Shown: positions 1 to 13,180 of the stretch, piece after piece
How positions within the stretch are numbered: position 1 is the first letter of the stretch
Layout of the letters: each line of letters starts with the position of its first letter
Source: Hippophae tibetana
Lineage: Eukaryota > Streptophyta > Magnoliopsida > Rosales > Elaeagnaceae
Assembly: GCA_037013495.1 (NCBI GenBank)
Contig: CM072810.1
Coordinates: 86,040,449 to 86,104,448, forward strand
Reading direction: 5' to 3'
Length of the DNA: 64,000 bases
The notes under the pieces: model-generated
The model's input: the letters and a program-made list of their open reading frames with translations, nothing else
What the model was told of the DNA's origin: nothing
Database searches by the model: none
Program-made: the position numbers and the translations under genes

Positions 1-125
1 AGCTTAATATTTCTATTCATATTTCTTTGCTTCTTACTTCTATAAGGCGTTTCGAAATTAGATTCTTAGGGGGAAAGTGATAACCAAATTTAATTTCAAT
101 ACAGTGCATTTCAACATAACCAGAA

Positions 126-143
126 TAACTTATTAATAAGTTA
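126..143. repeat. 18-bp perfect palindrome in the satellite monomer (example copy)
   Basis: TAACTTATTAATAAGTTA is its own reverse complement. It occurs at the same phase in nearly every monomer (this is the first copy). A few monomers break it by one base, for example near 7218, 19246, 24706 and 48728. Dyad symmetries of this kind can extrude cruciforms and have been discussed for centromeric satellites. No function is shown here. Confidence 0.9.
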
Positions 144-3100
144 AGAATATTGATGCCATAAATGAGTTAAAAATGTATTTTATTTATCTCTTATATAAAA
201 TAATCAACATAATTTCAAACCTTTTTAATTTGGCATTTTAAGACGTAATAAATTCAATTTAAATATATAATAATTACAATGATATAAAATTTGGAGTAAT
301 GTTTCCCCTACTATTCTTTTGTAAAATTGACATTAGAAAATGTTTAAGCTTTCTTTTCCACTTATTGCTTTTTCCTAATGTTTATCATTATTTTGTATTC
401 TTTTTAAGTCTTAATACCCACCACAAGCATATTCATGTGAATTATATTATCTATCTCCACAATGAAAAAAGCTGATGGTTGGAGGTGGTTTTAGACAATA
501 TTTGTAACTTCTTGGTACATAGCAAGAAACATTCCTATAGAGGATGAACTTAATATTTCCATTCATATTTCTTTGCTTCTTACTTCTATAAGGCGTTTCG
601 AAATTCGATTCTTAGGGGGAAAGCGATAACCAAATTGAATTAAAATACGGTGGATTCCAACATAACCAGAATAACTTATTAATAAGTTAAGAATATTGAT
701 ACCATAAATGAGTTAAAAATGTAAATTATTTATCTCTTATATAAAATAATCAACAAAATTTCAAACGTTTGTAGTTTGGCATTTTAAGACGTAATAAGTT
801 CAATTTAAATATATAATAATTACAATGATATAAAATTTGGAGTAATGTTTCCCCTACTATTCTTTTGTAAAATTGACATTAGAAAATGTTTAAGCTTTCT
901 TTTCCACTTATTGCTTTTTCCTAATGTTTATCATTATTTTGTTTTCTTTTTAAGTCTTAATACCCACCACAGGCATATTCATGTGAATTATATTATCTAT
1001 CTTCCTAATGAAAAAAGGTGATGGATGGAGATTATTTTAGACTATATTTGTAACTTCTTGGTACGTAGCAAGAAACATTTCTATAGAGGATGAGCTTAAT
1101 ATTTCCATTCATATTTCTTTGCTTCTTACTTCTATAAGGATTTTCGAAATTAGATTCTTAGGGGGAAATTGATAACCAAATTTAATTTCAATACAGTACA
1201 TTCCAAAATAACTAGAATAACTTATTAATAAGTTAAGAATATTGATGCCATAAATGGGTTAAAAATGTAAATTATTTATCTCTTATATAAAATAATCAAC
1301 AAAATTTCAAACATTTGTAATTTTCCATTTTAAGACGTAATAAATTCAATTTAAATATATAATAATTACAATGATATAAAATTTGGAGTAATGTTTCCCC
1401 TACTATTCTTTTGTAAAATTGATATTAGAAAATGTTTAAGCTTTCTTTTCCACTTATTTATTTTTCCTAATGTTCTCTCATTATTTTTTTTTAAGTCTTA
1501 ATACCCAACACAGGAATATTCATGTGAATTATATTATCTCTCTTCCGAATGAAAAAAGGTGATGGATGGAGGTTGTTTTAGACTATATTTGTAACTTCTT
1601 GGTACATAGCAAGAAACATTTCTATAGAGGATGAGCTTAATATTTCTATTCATATTTCTTTGCTTCTTACTTCTATAAGGCGTTTCGAAATTAGATTCTT
1701 AGGGGGAAAGTGATAACCAAATTTAATTTCAATACAGTGCATTTCAACATAACCAGAATAACTTATTAATAAGTTAAGAATATTGATGCCATAAATGAGT
1801 TAAAAATGTATTTTATTTATCTCTTATATAAAATAATCAACATAATTTCAAACCTTTGTAATTTGGAATTTTAAGACGTAATAAATTCAATTTAAATATA
1901 TAATAATTACAATGATATAAAATTTGGAGTAATGTTTCCCCTACTATTCTTTTGTAAAATTGACATTAGAAAATGTTTAAGCTTTCTTTTCCACTTATTG
2001 CTTTTTCCTAATGTTTATCATTATTTTGTATTCTTTTTAAGTCTTAATACCCACCACAAGCATATTCATGTGAATTATATTATCTATCTCCACAATGAAA
2101 AAAGCTGATGGTTGGAGGTGGTTTTAGACAATATTTGTAACTTCTTGGTACATAGCAAGAAACATTCCTATAGAGGATGAACTTAATATTTCCATTCATA
2201 TTTCTTTGCTTCTTACTTCTATAAGGCGTTTCGAAATTCGATTCTTAGAGGGAAAGCGATAACCAAATTGAATTAAAATACGGTGGATTCCAACATAACC
2301 AGAATAACTTATTAATAAGTTAAGAATATTGATACCATAAATGAGTTAAAAATGTAAATTATTTATCTCTTATATAAAATAATCAACAAAATTTCAAACG
2401 TTTGTAGTTTGGCATTTTAAGACGTAATAAGTTCAATTTAAATATATAATAATTACAATGATATAAAATTTGGAGTAATGTTTCCCCTACTATTCTTTTG
2501 TAAAATTGACATTAGAAAATGTTTAAGCTTTCTTTTCCACTTATTGCTTTTTCCTAATGTTTATCATTATTTTGTTTTCTTTTTAAGTCTTAATACCCAC
2601 CACAAGCATATTCATGTGAATTATATTATCTATCTTCCTAATGAAAAAAGGTGATGGATGGAGATTATTTTAGACTATATTTGTAACTTCTTGGTACGTA
2701 GCAAGAAACATTTCTATAGAGGATGAGCTTAATATTTCCATTCATATTTCTTTGCTTCTTACTTCTATAAGGATTTTCGAAATTAGATTCTTAGGGGGAA
2801 ATTGATAACCAAATTTAATTTCAATACAGTACATTCCAACATAACTAGAATAACTTATTAATAAGTTAAGAATATTGATGCCATAAATGAGTTAAAAATG
2901 TAAATTATTTATCTCTTATATAAAATAATCAACAAAATTTCAAACATTTGTAATTTTCCATTTTAAGACGTAATAAATTCAATTTAAATATATAATAATT
3001 ACAATGATATAAAATTTGGAGTAATGTTTCCCCTACTATTCTTTTGTAAAATTGACATTAGAAAATGTTTAAGCTTTCTTTTCCACTTATTGCTTTTTCC

Positions 3101-6100
3101 TAATGTTTATCATTATTTTGTATTCTTTTTAAGTCTTAATACCCACCACAAGCATATTCATGTGAATTATATTATCTATCTCCACAATGAAAAAAGCTGA
3201 TGGTTGGAGGTGGTTTTAGACAATATTTGTAACTTCTTGGTACATAGCAAGAAACATTCCTATAGAGGATGAACTTAATATTTCCATTCATATTTCTTTG
3301 CTTCTTACTTCTATAAGGCGTTTCGAAATTCGATTCTTAGAGGGAAAGCGATAACCAAATTGAATTAAAATACGGTGGATTCCAACATAACCAGAATAAC
3401 TTATTAATAAGTTAAGAATATTGATACCATAAATGAGTTAAAAATGTAAATTATTTATCTCTTATATAAAATAATCAACAAAATTTCAAACGTTTGTAGT
3501 TTGGCATTTTAAGACGTAATAAGTTCAATTTAAATATATAATAATTACAATGATATAAAATTTGGAGTAATGTTTCCCCTACTATTCTTTTGTAAAATTG
3601 ACATTAGAAAATGTTTAAGCTTTCTTTTCCACTTATTGCTTTTTCCTAATGTTTATCATTATTTTGTTTTCTTTTTAAGTCTTAATACCCACCACAAGCA
3701 TATTCATGTGAATTATATTATCTATCTTCCTAATGAAAAAAGGTGATGGATGGAGATTATTTTAGACTATATTTGTAACTTCTTGGTACGTAGCAAGAAA
3801 CATTTCTATAGAGGATGAGCTTAATATTTCCATTCATATTTCTTTGCTTCTTACTTCTATAAGGATTTTCGAAATTAGATTCTTAGGGGGAAATTGATAA
3901 CCAAATTTAATTTCAATACAGTACATTCCAACATAACTAGAATAACTTATTAATAAGTTAAGAATATTGATGCCATAAATGAGTTAAAAATGTAAATTAT
4001 TTATCTCTTATATAAAATAATCAACAAAATTTCAAACATTTGTAATTTTCCATTTTAAGACGTAATAAATTCAATTTAAATATATAATAATTACAATGAT
4101 ATAAAATTTGGAGTAATGTTTCCCCTACTATTCTTTTGTAAAATTGACATTAGAAAATGTTTAAGCTTTCTTTTCCACTTATTTATTTTTCCTAATGTTC
4201 TCTCATTATTTTTTTTTTAAGTCTTAATACCCAACACAGGAATATTCATGTGAATTATATTATCTCTCTTCCGAATGAAAAAAGGTGATGGATGGAGGTT
4301 GTTTTAGACTATATTTGTAACTTCTTGGTACATAGCAAGAAACATTTCTATAGAGGATGAGCTTAATATTTCTATTCATATTTCTTTGCTTCTTACTTCT
4401 ATAAGGCGTTTCGAAATTAGATTCTTAGGGGGAAAGTGATAACCAAATTTAATTTCAATACAGTGCATTTCAACATAACCAGAATAACTTATTAATAAGT
4501 TAAGAATATTGATGCCATAAATGAGTTAAAAATGTATTTTATTTATCTCTTATATAAAATAATCAACATAATTTCAAACCTTTGTAATTTGGAATTTTAA
4601 GACGTAATAAATTCAATTTAAATATATAATAATTACAATGATATAAAATTTGGAGTAATGTTTCCCCTACTATTCTTTTGTAAAATTGACATTAGAAAAT
4701 GTTTAAGCTTTCTTTTCCACTTATTGCTTTTTCCTAATGTTTATCATTATTTTGTTTTCTTTTTAAGTCTTAATACCCACCACAGCCATATTCATGTGAA
4801 TTACATTATATCTCTTCCAAATGAAAAAAGGTGACGGATGGAGTTTGTTTTAGACAATATTTGTTACTTCTTGGTACGTAGCAAGAAACATTTCTATAGA
4901 GGATGAGCTTAATATTTCCATTCATATTTCTTTGCTTCTTACTTCTATAAGGCGTTTCGAAATTAGATTCTTAGGGGGAAAGTGATAACCAAATTTAATT
5001 TCAATACAGTGCATTTCAACATAACCAGAATAACTTATTAATAAGTTAAGAATATTGATGCCATAAATGAGTTAAAAATGTATTTTATTTATCTCTTATA
5101 TAAAATAATCAACATAATTTCAAACCTTTGTAATTTGGAATTTTAAGACGTAATAAATTCAATTTAAATATATAATAATTACAATGATATAAAATTTGGA
5201 GTAATGTTTCCCCTACTATTCTTTTGTAAAATTGACATTAGAAAATGTTTAAGCTTTCTTTTCCACTTATTGCTTTTTCCTAATGTTTATCATTATTTTG
5301 TTTTCTTTTTAAGTCTTAATACCCACCACAAGCATATTCATGTGAATTATATTATCTATCTCCACAATGAAAAAAGCTGATGGTTGGAGGTGGTTTTAGA
5401 CAATATTTGTAACTTCTTGGTACATAGCAAGAAACATTCCTATAGAGGATGAACTTAATATTTCCATTCATATTTCTTTGCTTCTTACTTCTATAAGGCG
5501 TTTCGAAATTCGATTCTTAGGGGGAAAGCGATAACCAAATTGAATTAAAATACGGTGGATTCCAACATAACCAGAATAACTTATTAATAAGTTAAGAATA
5601 TTGATACCATAAATGAGTTAAAAATGTATTTTATTTATCTCTTATATAAAATAATCAACATAATTTCAAACCTTTGTAATTTGGAATTTTAAGACGTAAT
5701 AAATTCAATTTAAATATATAATAATTACAATGATATAAAATTTGGAGTAATGTTTCCCCTACTATTCTTTTGTAAAATTGACATTAGAAAATGTTTAAGC
5801 TTTCTTTTCCACTTATTGCTTTTTCCTAATGTTTATCATTATTTTGTTTTCTTTTTAAGTCTTAATACCCACCACAGGCATATTCATGTGAATTATATTA
5901 TCTATCTTCCTAATGAAAAAAGGTGATGGATGGAGATTATTTTAGACTATATTTGTAACTTCTTGGTACGTAGCAAGAAACATTTCTATAGAGGATGAGC
6001 TTAATATTTCCATTCATATTTCTTTGCTTCTTACTTCTATAAGGATTTTCGAAATTAGATTCTTAGGGGGAAATTGATAACCAAATTTAATTTCAATACA

Positions 6101-7304
6101 GTACATTCCAACATAACTAGAATAACTTATTAATAAGTTAAGAATATTGATGCCATAAATGAGTTAAAAATGTAAATTATTTATCTCTTATATAAAATAA
6201 TCAACAAAATTTCAAACATTTGTAATTTTCCATTTTAAGACGTAATAAATTCAATTTAAATATATAATAATTACAATGATATAAAATTTGGAGTATTGTT
6301 TCCCCTACTATTCTTTTGTAAAATTGACATTAGAAAATGTTTAAGCTTTCTTTCCCACTTATTGCTTTTTCATAATGTTTATCATTATTTTTTTTTCTTT
6401 TTAAGTCTTAATACCCACCACAGCCATATTCATGTGAATTACATTATATCTCTTCCAAATGAAAAAAGGTGATGGATGGAGTTTGTTTTAGACAATATTT
6501 GTTACTTCTTGGTACGTAGCAAGAAACATTTCTATAGAGGATGAGCTTAATATTTCCCTTCATATTTCTTTGCTTCTTACTTCTATAAGGCGTTTGGAAA
6601 TTAGATTCTTAGGGGGAAAACAATAACCAAATTTAATTTCAATACGGTGCATTCCAACATAACCAGAAGAACTTATTAATAAGTTAAGAATATTGATGCC
6701 ATAAATGAGTTAAAAATGTGAATTATTTATCTCTTATATAAAATAATCAACAAAATTTCAAACGTTTGTAAGTAGGCATTTTAAGACGTAATAAATTCCA
6801 CTTAAATATAATAATTACAATGATATAAAATTTGGAGTAATGTTTTCCCTACTTTTCTTTTGTAAAATAGACATTAGAAAATGTTTAAGCTTTCTTTTCC
6901 ACTTATTTTTTTTTCCTAATGTTTATCATTATTTTGTTTTCTTTTTAAGTATTAATACCCACCACAGGCATATTCATGTGAATTATATTATCTATTTTCC
7001 AAATGAAAAAAGGTGATGGTTGGAGGTGGTTTTAGACAATATGTGTACCTTCTTGGTACTTAGCAAGAAACATTTCTATCGGGGATGAGATTAATATTTC
7101 CACAAATATTTCTTTGCTTCTTACTTCTATAAGGCGTTTGGAAATTAGATTCTTAGGGGGAAAGCGATAACCAAATTTAATTTAAATACGGTGGATTCCA
7201 ACATAACCAGAATAACTTAGTAATAAGTTAAGAATATTGATGCCATAAATGAGTTAAAAATGTGAATTATTGATCTCTTATATAAAATAATCAACAAAAT
7301 TTCA

Positions 7305-9486
7305 AACGTTTGTAAGTTGGCATTTTAAGACGTAATAAATTCCACTTAAATATAATAATTACAATGATATAAAATTTGGAGTAATGTTTTCCCTACTATT
7401 CTTTTGTAAAATTGACATTAGAAAATGTTTAAGCTTTCTTTTCCACTTATTGATTTTTCCTAAAGTTCTATCATTATTTTGTTTTTTTAAGTCTTAATAC
7501 CCAACACAGGAATATTTATTATGAATTATATTATCTCTCTTCCGAATGAAAAAAGGTGATGGATGGAGGTTGTTTTAGACTATATTTGTAACTTCTTGGT
7601 ACATAGCAAGAAACATTTACATAGAGGATGAGCTTAATATTTCCATTCATATTTCTTTGCTTCTTACTTCTATAAGGCGTTTCGAAATTAGATTCTTAGG
7701 GGGAAAGTGATAACCAAATTTAATTTCAATACAGTGTATTCCAACATAACCAGAATAACTTATTAATAAGTTAAGAATATTGATGCCATAAATGAGTTAA
7801 AAATGTATTTTATTTATCTCTTATATAAAATAATCAACATAATTTCAAATATTTGTAATTTCGCATTTTAAGACGTAATAAATTCAATTTAAATATATAA
7901 TAATTACAATGATATAAAATTTGGAGTAATGTTTCCCCTACTATTCTTTTGTAAAATTGACATTAGAAAATGTTTAAGCTTTCTTTTCCACTTATTGATT
8001 TTTCCTAATGTTCTATCATTATTTTGTTTTTTTAAGTCTTAATACCCAACACAGGAATATTCATGTGAATTATATTATCTCTCTTCCGAATGAAAAAAAG
8101 GTGATGGATGGAGGTTGTTTTAGACTATATTTGTAACTTCTTGGTACATAGCAAGAAACATTTACATAGAGGATGAGCTTAATATTTCCATTCATATTTC
8201 TTTGCTTCTTACTTCTGTAAGGCGTTTCGAAATTAGATTCTTAGGGGGAAAGTGATAACCAAATTTAATTTCAATACAGTGCATTCCAACATAACTAGAA
8301 TAACTTATTAATAAGTTAAGAATATTGATGCCATAAATGAGTTAAAAATGTATTTTATTTATCTCTTATATAAAATAATCAACATAATTTCAAACATTTG
8401 TAATTTCGCATTTTAAGACGTAATAAATTCAATTTAAATATATAATAATTACAATGATATAAAATTTGGAGTAATGTTTCCCCTACTATTCTTTTGTAAA
8501 ATTGACATTAGAAAATGTTTAAGCTTTCTTTCCCACTTATTGCTTTTTCCTAATGTTTATCATTATTTTGTTTTCTTTTTAAGTCTTAATACCCACCAGA
8601 AGCATATTCATGTGAATTATATTATCTATCTCCACAATGAAAAAAACTGATGGTTAGAGGTGGTTTAAGACAATATTTGTAACTTCTTGTTACATAGCAA
8701 GAAACATTCCTATAGAGGATGAACTTAATATTTTCATTCATATTTCTTTGCTTCTTACTTCTATAAAGCGTTTCAAAATTAGATTCTTAGGGGGAAAGCG
8801 ATAACCAAATTTAATTTCAATACGGTGGATTCCAACATAACCAGAATAACTTATTAATAAGTTAAGAATATTGATGCCATAAATGAGTTAAAAATGTATA
8901 TTATTTATCTCTTATATAAAATAATCAACATAATTTCAAACATTTGTAATTTGGCATTTTAAGTCGTAATAAATTCAATTTAAATATATAATAATTACAA
9001 TGATATAAAATTTGGCGTAATGTTTCCCCTACTATTCTTTTGTAAAATTGACATTAGAAAATGTTTAAGCTTTCTTTTCCACTTATTGCTTTTTCCTAAT
9101 GTTTATCATTATTTTGTTTTGTTTTTAAGTCTTAATAACCACCACAAGCATATTCATGTGAATTATATTATCTATCTCCACAATAAAAAAAACTGATGGT
9201 TAGAGGTGGTTTTAGACAATATTTGTAACTTCTTGGTACATAGCAAGAAACATTCCTATAGAGGATGAGCTTAATATTTCCTTTCATATTTCTTTGCTTC
9301 TTACTTCTATAAGGCGTTTCGAAATTAGATTCTTAGGGGGAAAGCGATAACCAAATTGAATTAAAATACGGTGGATTCCAACATAACCAGAATAACTTAT
9401 TAATAAGTTAAGAATATTGATGCCATAAATGAGTTAAAAATGTAAATTATTTAGCTCTTATATAAAATAATCAACAAAAATTTCAA
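7305..9486 (+). repeat. Higher-order block of 4 monomers, copy 1 (offset ~2182 bp)
   Basis: This stretch recurs as 9487-11668. Shared private markers include the t-to-a change giving cctaaagttc, the short form cttaaatataataatt lacking one ta, cagtgtattcc (7732 and 9914), and ataaagcgtttcaaaa (8762 and 10943). Boundaries were set where the markers stop agreeing and are accurate to a few tens of bases. Confidence 0.75.
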
Positions 9487-11668
9487 ACGTTTGTAAGTTG
9501 GCATTTTAAGACGTAATAAATTCCACTTAAATATAATAATTACAATGATATAAAATTTGGAGTAATGTTTTCCCTACTATTCTTTTGTAAAATTGACATT
9601 AGAAAATGTTTAAGCTTTCTTTTCCACTTATTGATTTTTCCTAAAGTTCTATCATTATTTTGTTTTTTTAAGTCTTAATACCCAACACAGGAATATTTAT
9701 GTGAATTATATTATCTCTCTTCCGAATGAAAAAAGGTGATGGATGGAGGTTGTTTTTAGACTATATTTGTAACTTCTTGGTACATAGCAAGAAACATTTA
9801 CATAGAGGATGAGCTTAATATTTCCATTCATATTTCTTTTGCTTCTTACTTCTATAAGGCGTTTCGAAATTAGATTCTTAGGGGGAAAGTGATAACCAAA
9901 TTTAATTTCAATACAGTGTATTCCAACATAACCAGAATAACTTATTAATAAGTTAAGAATATTGATGCCATAAATGAGTTAAAAATGTATTTTATTTATC
10001 TCTTATATAAAATAATCAACATAATTTCAAATATTTGTAATTTCGCATTTTAAGACGTAATAAATTCAATTTAAATATATAATAATTACAATGATATAAA
10101 ATTTGGAGTAATGTTTCCCCTACTATTCTTTTGTAAAATTGACATTAGAAAATGTTTAAGCTTTCTTTTCCACTTATTGATTTTTCCTAATGTTCTATCA
10201 TTATTTTGTTTTTTTAAGTCTTAATACCCAACACAGGAATATTCATGTGAATTATATTATCTCTCTTCCGAATGAAAAAAGGTGATGGATGGAGGTTGTT
10301 TTTAGACTATATTTGTAACTTCTTGGTACATAGCAAGAAACATTTACATAGAGGATGAGCTTAATATTTCCATTCATATTTCTTTGCTTCTTACTTCTGT
10401 AAGGCGTTTCGAAATTAGATTCTTAGGGGGAAAGTGATAACCAAATTTAATTTCAATACAGTGCATTCCAACATAACCAGAATAACTTATTAATAAGTTA
10501 AGAATATTGATGCCATAAATGAGATAAAAATGTATTTTATTTATCTCTTATATAAAATAATCAACATAATTTCAAACATTTGTAATTTCGCATTTTAAGA
10601 CGTAATAAATTCAATTTAAATATATAATAATTACAATGATATAAAATTTGGAGTAATGTTTCCCCTACTATTCTTTTGTAAAATTGACATTAGAAAATGT
10701 TTAAGCTTTCTTTCCCACTTATTGCTTTTTCTAATGTTTATCATTATTTTGTTTTCTTTTTAAGTCTTAATACCCACCACAAGCATATTCATGTGAATTA
10801 TATTATCTATCTCCACAATGAAAAAAACTGATGGTTAGAGGTGGTTTTAAACAATATTTGTAACTTCTTGTTACATAGCAAGAAACATTCCTATAGAGGA
10901 TGAACTTAATATTTTCATTCATATTTCTTTGCTTCTTACTTCTATAAAGCGTTTCAAAATTAGATTCTTAGGGGGAAAGCGATAACCAAATTTAATTTCA
11001 ATACGGTGGATTCCAACATAACCAGAATAACTTATTAATAAGTTAAGAATATTGATGCCATAAATGAGTTAAAAATGTATATTATTTATCTCTTATATAA
11101 AATAATCAACATAATTTCAAACATTTGTAATTTGGCATTTTAAGACGTAATAAATTCAATTTAAATATATAATAATTACAATGATATAAAATTTGGCGTA
11201 ATGTTTCCCCTACTATTCTTTTGTAAAATTGACATTAGAAAATGTTTAAGCTTTCTTTTCCACTTATTGCTTTTTCCTAATGTTTATCATTATTTTGTTT
11301 TGTTTTTAAGTCTTAATAACCACCACAAGCATATTCATGTGAATTATATTATCTATCTCCACAATGAAAAAAACTGATGGTTAGAGGTGGTTTTAGACAA
11401 TATTTGTAACTTCTTGGTACATAGCAAGAAACATTCCTATAGAGGATGAGCTTAATATTTCCTTTCATATTTCTTTGCTTCTTACTTCTATAAGGCGTTT
11501 CGAAATTAGATTCTTAGGGGGAAAGCGATAACCAAATTGAATTAAAATACGGTGGATTCCAACATAACCAGAATAACTTATTAATAAGTTAAGAATATTG
11601 ATGCCATAAATGAGTTAAAAATGTAAATTATTTAGCTCTTATATAAAATAATCAACAAAATTTCAAAC
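9487..11668 (+). repeat. Higher-order block of 4 monomers, copy 2
   Basis: Second copy of the 4-monomer block starting at 7305, carrying the same private variants in the same order, with a few single-base indels. The match ends where this copy reads ttttccttattaag. Confidence 0.75.
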
Positions 11669-13180
11669 GTTTGTAATTTTCCTTATTAAGACGTAATAAA
11701 TTCAATTTAAATATATAATAATTATAATGATATAAAATTTGGAGTAATGTTTCCCCTACTATTCTTTTGTAAAATTAACATTAGAAAATGTTTAAGCTTT
11801 CTTTTCCACTTATTGCTTTTTCCTAAGGTTTATCATTATATTGTTTTCTTTTTAAGTCTTAATACCCACCACAGGCATATTCATGTGAATTATAATATCT
11901 ATCTTCCTAATGAAAAAAGGTGATTGATGGAGATTGTTTTAGACTATATTTGTAACTTCTTGGTACGTAGCAAGAAACATTTCTATAGAGGATGAGCTTA
12001 ATATTTCCATTCATATTTCTTTGCTTCTTACTTCTATAAGGCGTTTCGAAATTAGATTCTTACGGGGAAATTGATAACCAAATTTAATTTCAATACAGTG
12101 CATTCCAACATAACCAGAATAACTTATTAATAAGTTAAGAATATTGATGCCATAAATGAGTTAAAAATTTAAATTATTTATCTCTTATATAAAATAATCA
12201 ACAAAATTTCAAACGTTTGTAATTTGGCATTTTAAGACGTAATAAGTTCAATTTAAATATATAATAATTACAATGATTAAAATTTGGAGTAATGTTTCCC
12301 CTACTATTCTTTTGTAAAATTGACATTAGAAAATGTTTAAGCTTTCTTTTTCACTTATTGCTTTTTCCTAACACTTATTGCTTTTTCCTAATGTTTATCA
12401 TTATTTTGTTTTCTTTTTAAGTCTTAATACCCACCACAAGCATATTCATGTGAATTATATTATCTATCTCCACAATGAAAAAAAACTGATGGTTAGAGGT
12501 GGTTTTAGACAATATTTGTAACTTCTTGGTACATAGCAAGAAACATTCCTATAGAGGATGAACTTAATATTTCCATTCATATTTCTTTGCTTCTTACTTC
12601 TATAAGGCGTTTCGAAATTAGATTCTTAGGAGGAAAGCGATAACCAAATTTAATTTCAATACAGTGCATTCCAACATAACCAGAATAACTTATTAATAAG
12701 TTAAGAATATTGATGCCATAAATGAGTTAAAAATTTAAATTATTTATCTCTTATATAAAATAATCAACAAAATTTCAAACGTTTGTAAGTAGGCATTTTA
12801 AGACGTAATAAGTTCAATTTAAATATATAATAATTACAATGATTAAAATTTGGAGTAATGTTTCCCCTACTATTCTTTTGTAAAATTTGACATTAGAAAA
12901 TGTTTAAGCTTTCTTTTCCACTTATTGCTTTTTCCTAATGTTTATCATTATTTTGTTTTCTTTTTAAGTCTTAATACCCACCACAAGGCATATTCATGTG
13001 AATTATATTATCTATCTCCACAATGAAAAAAACTGATGGTTAGAGGTGGTTTTAGACAATATTTGTAACTTCTTGGTACATAGCAAGAAAACATTCCTAT
13101 AGAGGATGAACTTAATATTTCCATTCATATTTCTTTGCTTCTTACTTCTATAAGGCGTTTCGAAATTAGATTCTTAGGAG
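10430..13180 (+). repeat. Higher-order block of 5 monomers, copy 1 (offset ~2750 bp)
   Basis: Recurs at about 13180-15930. Shared markers are atgagataaaaatg (10519 and 13270), ataaagcgtttcaaaa (10943 and 13698), ttccttattaagacg and the tgattgatgg form. It overlaps the second copy of the 4-monomer block, so amplification units of different size are layered here. Copy 1 contains an extra 19-bp duplication near 12350-12390. Confidence 0.7.
12347..12390 (+). repeat. 19-bp local tandem duplication inside one monomer
   Basis: The segment cacttattgctttttccta is present twice in a row in this monomer only. The equivalent point in the next higher-order copy (near 15105) has it once. A replication-slippage or assembly origin are both possible. 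Confidence 0.8.
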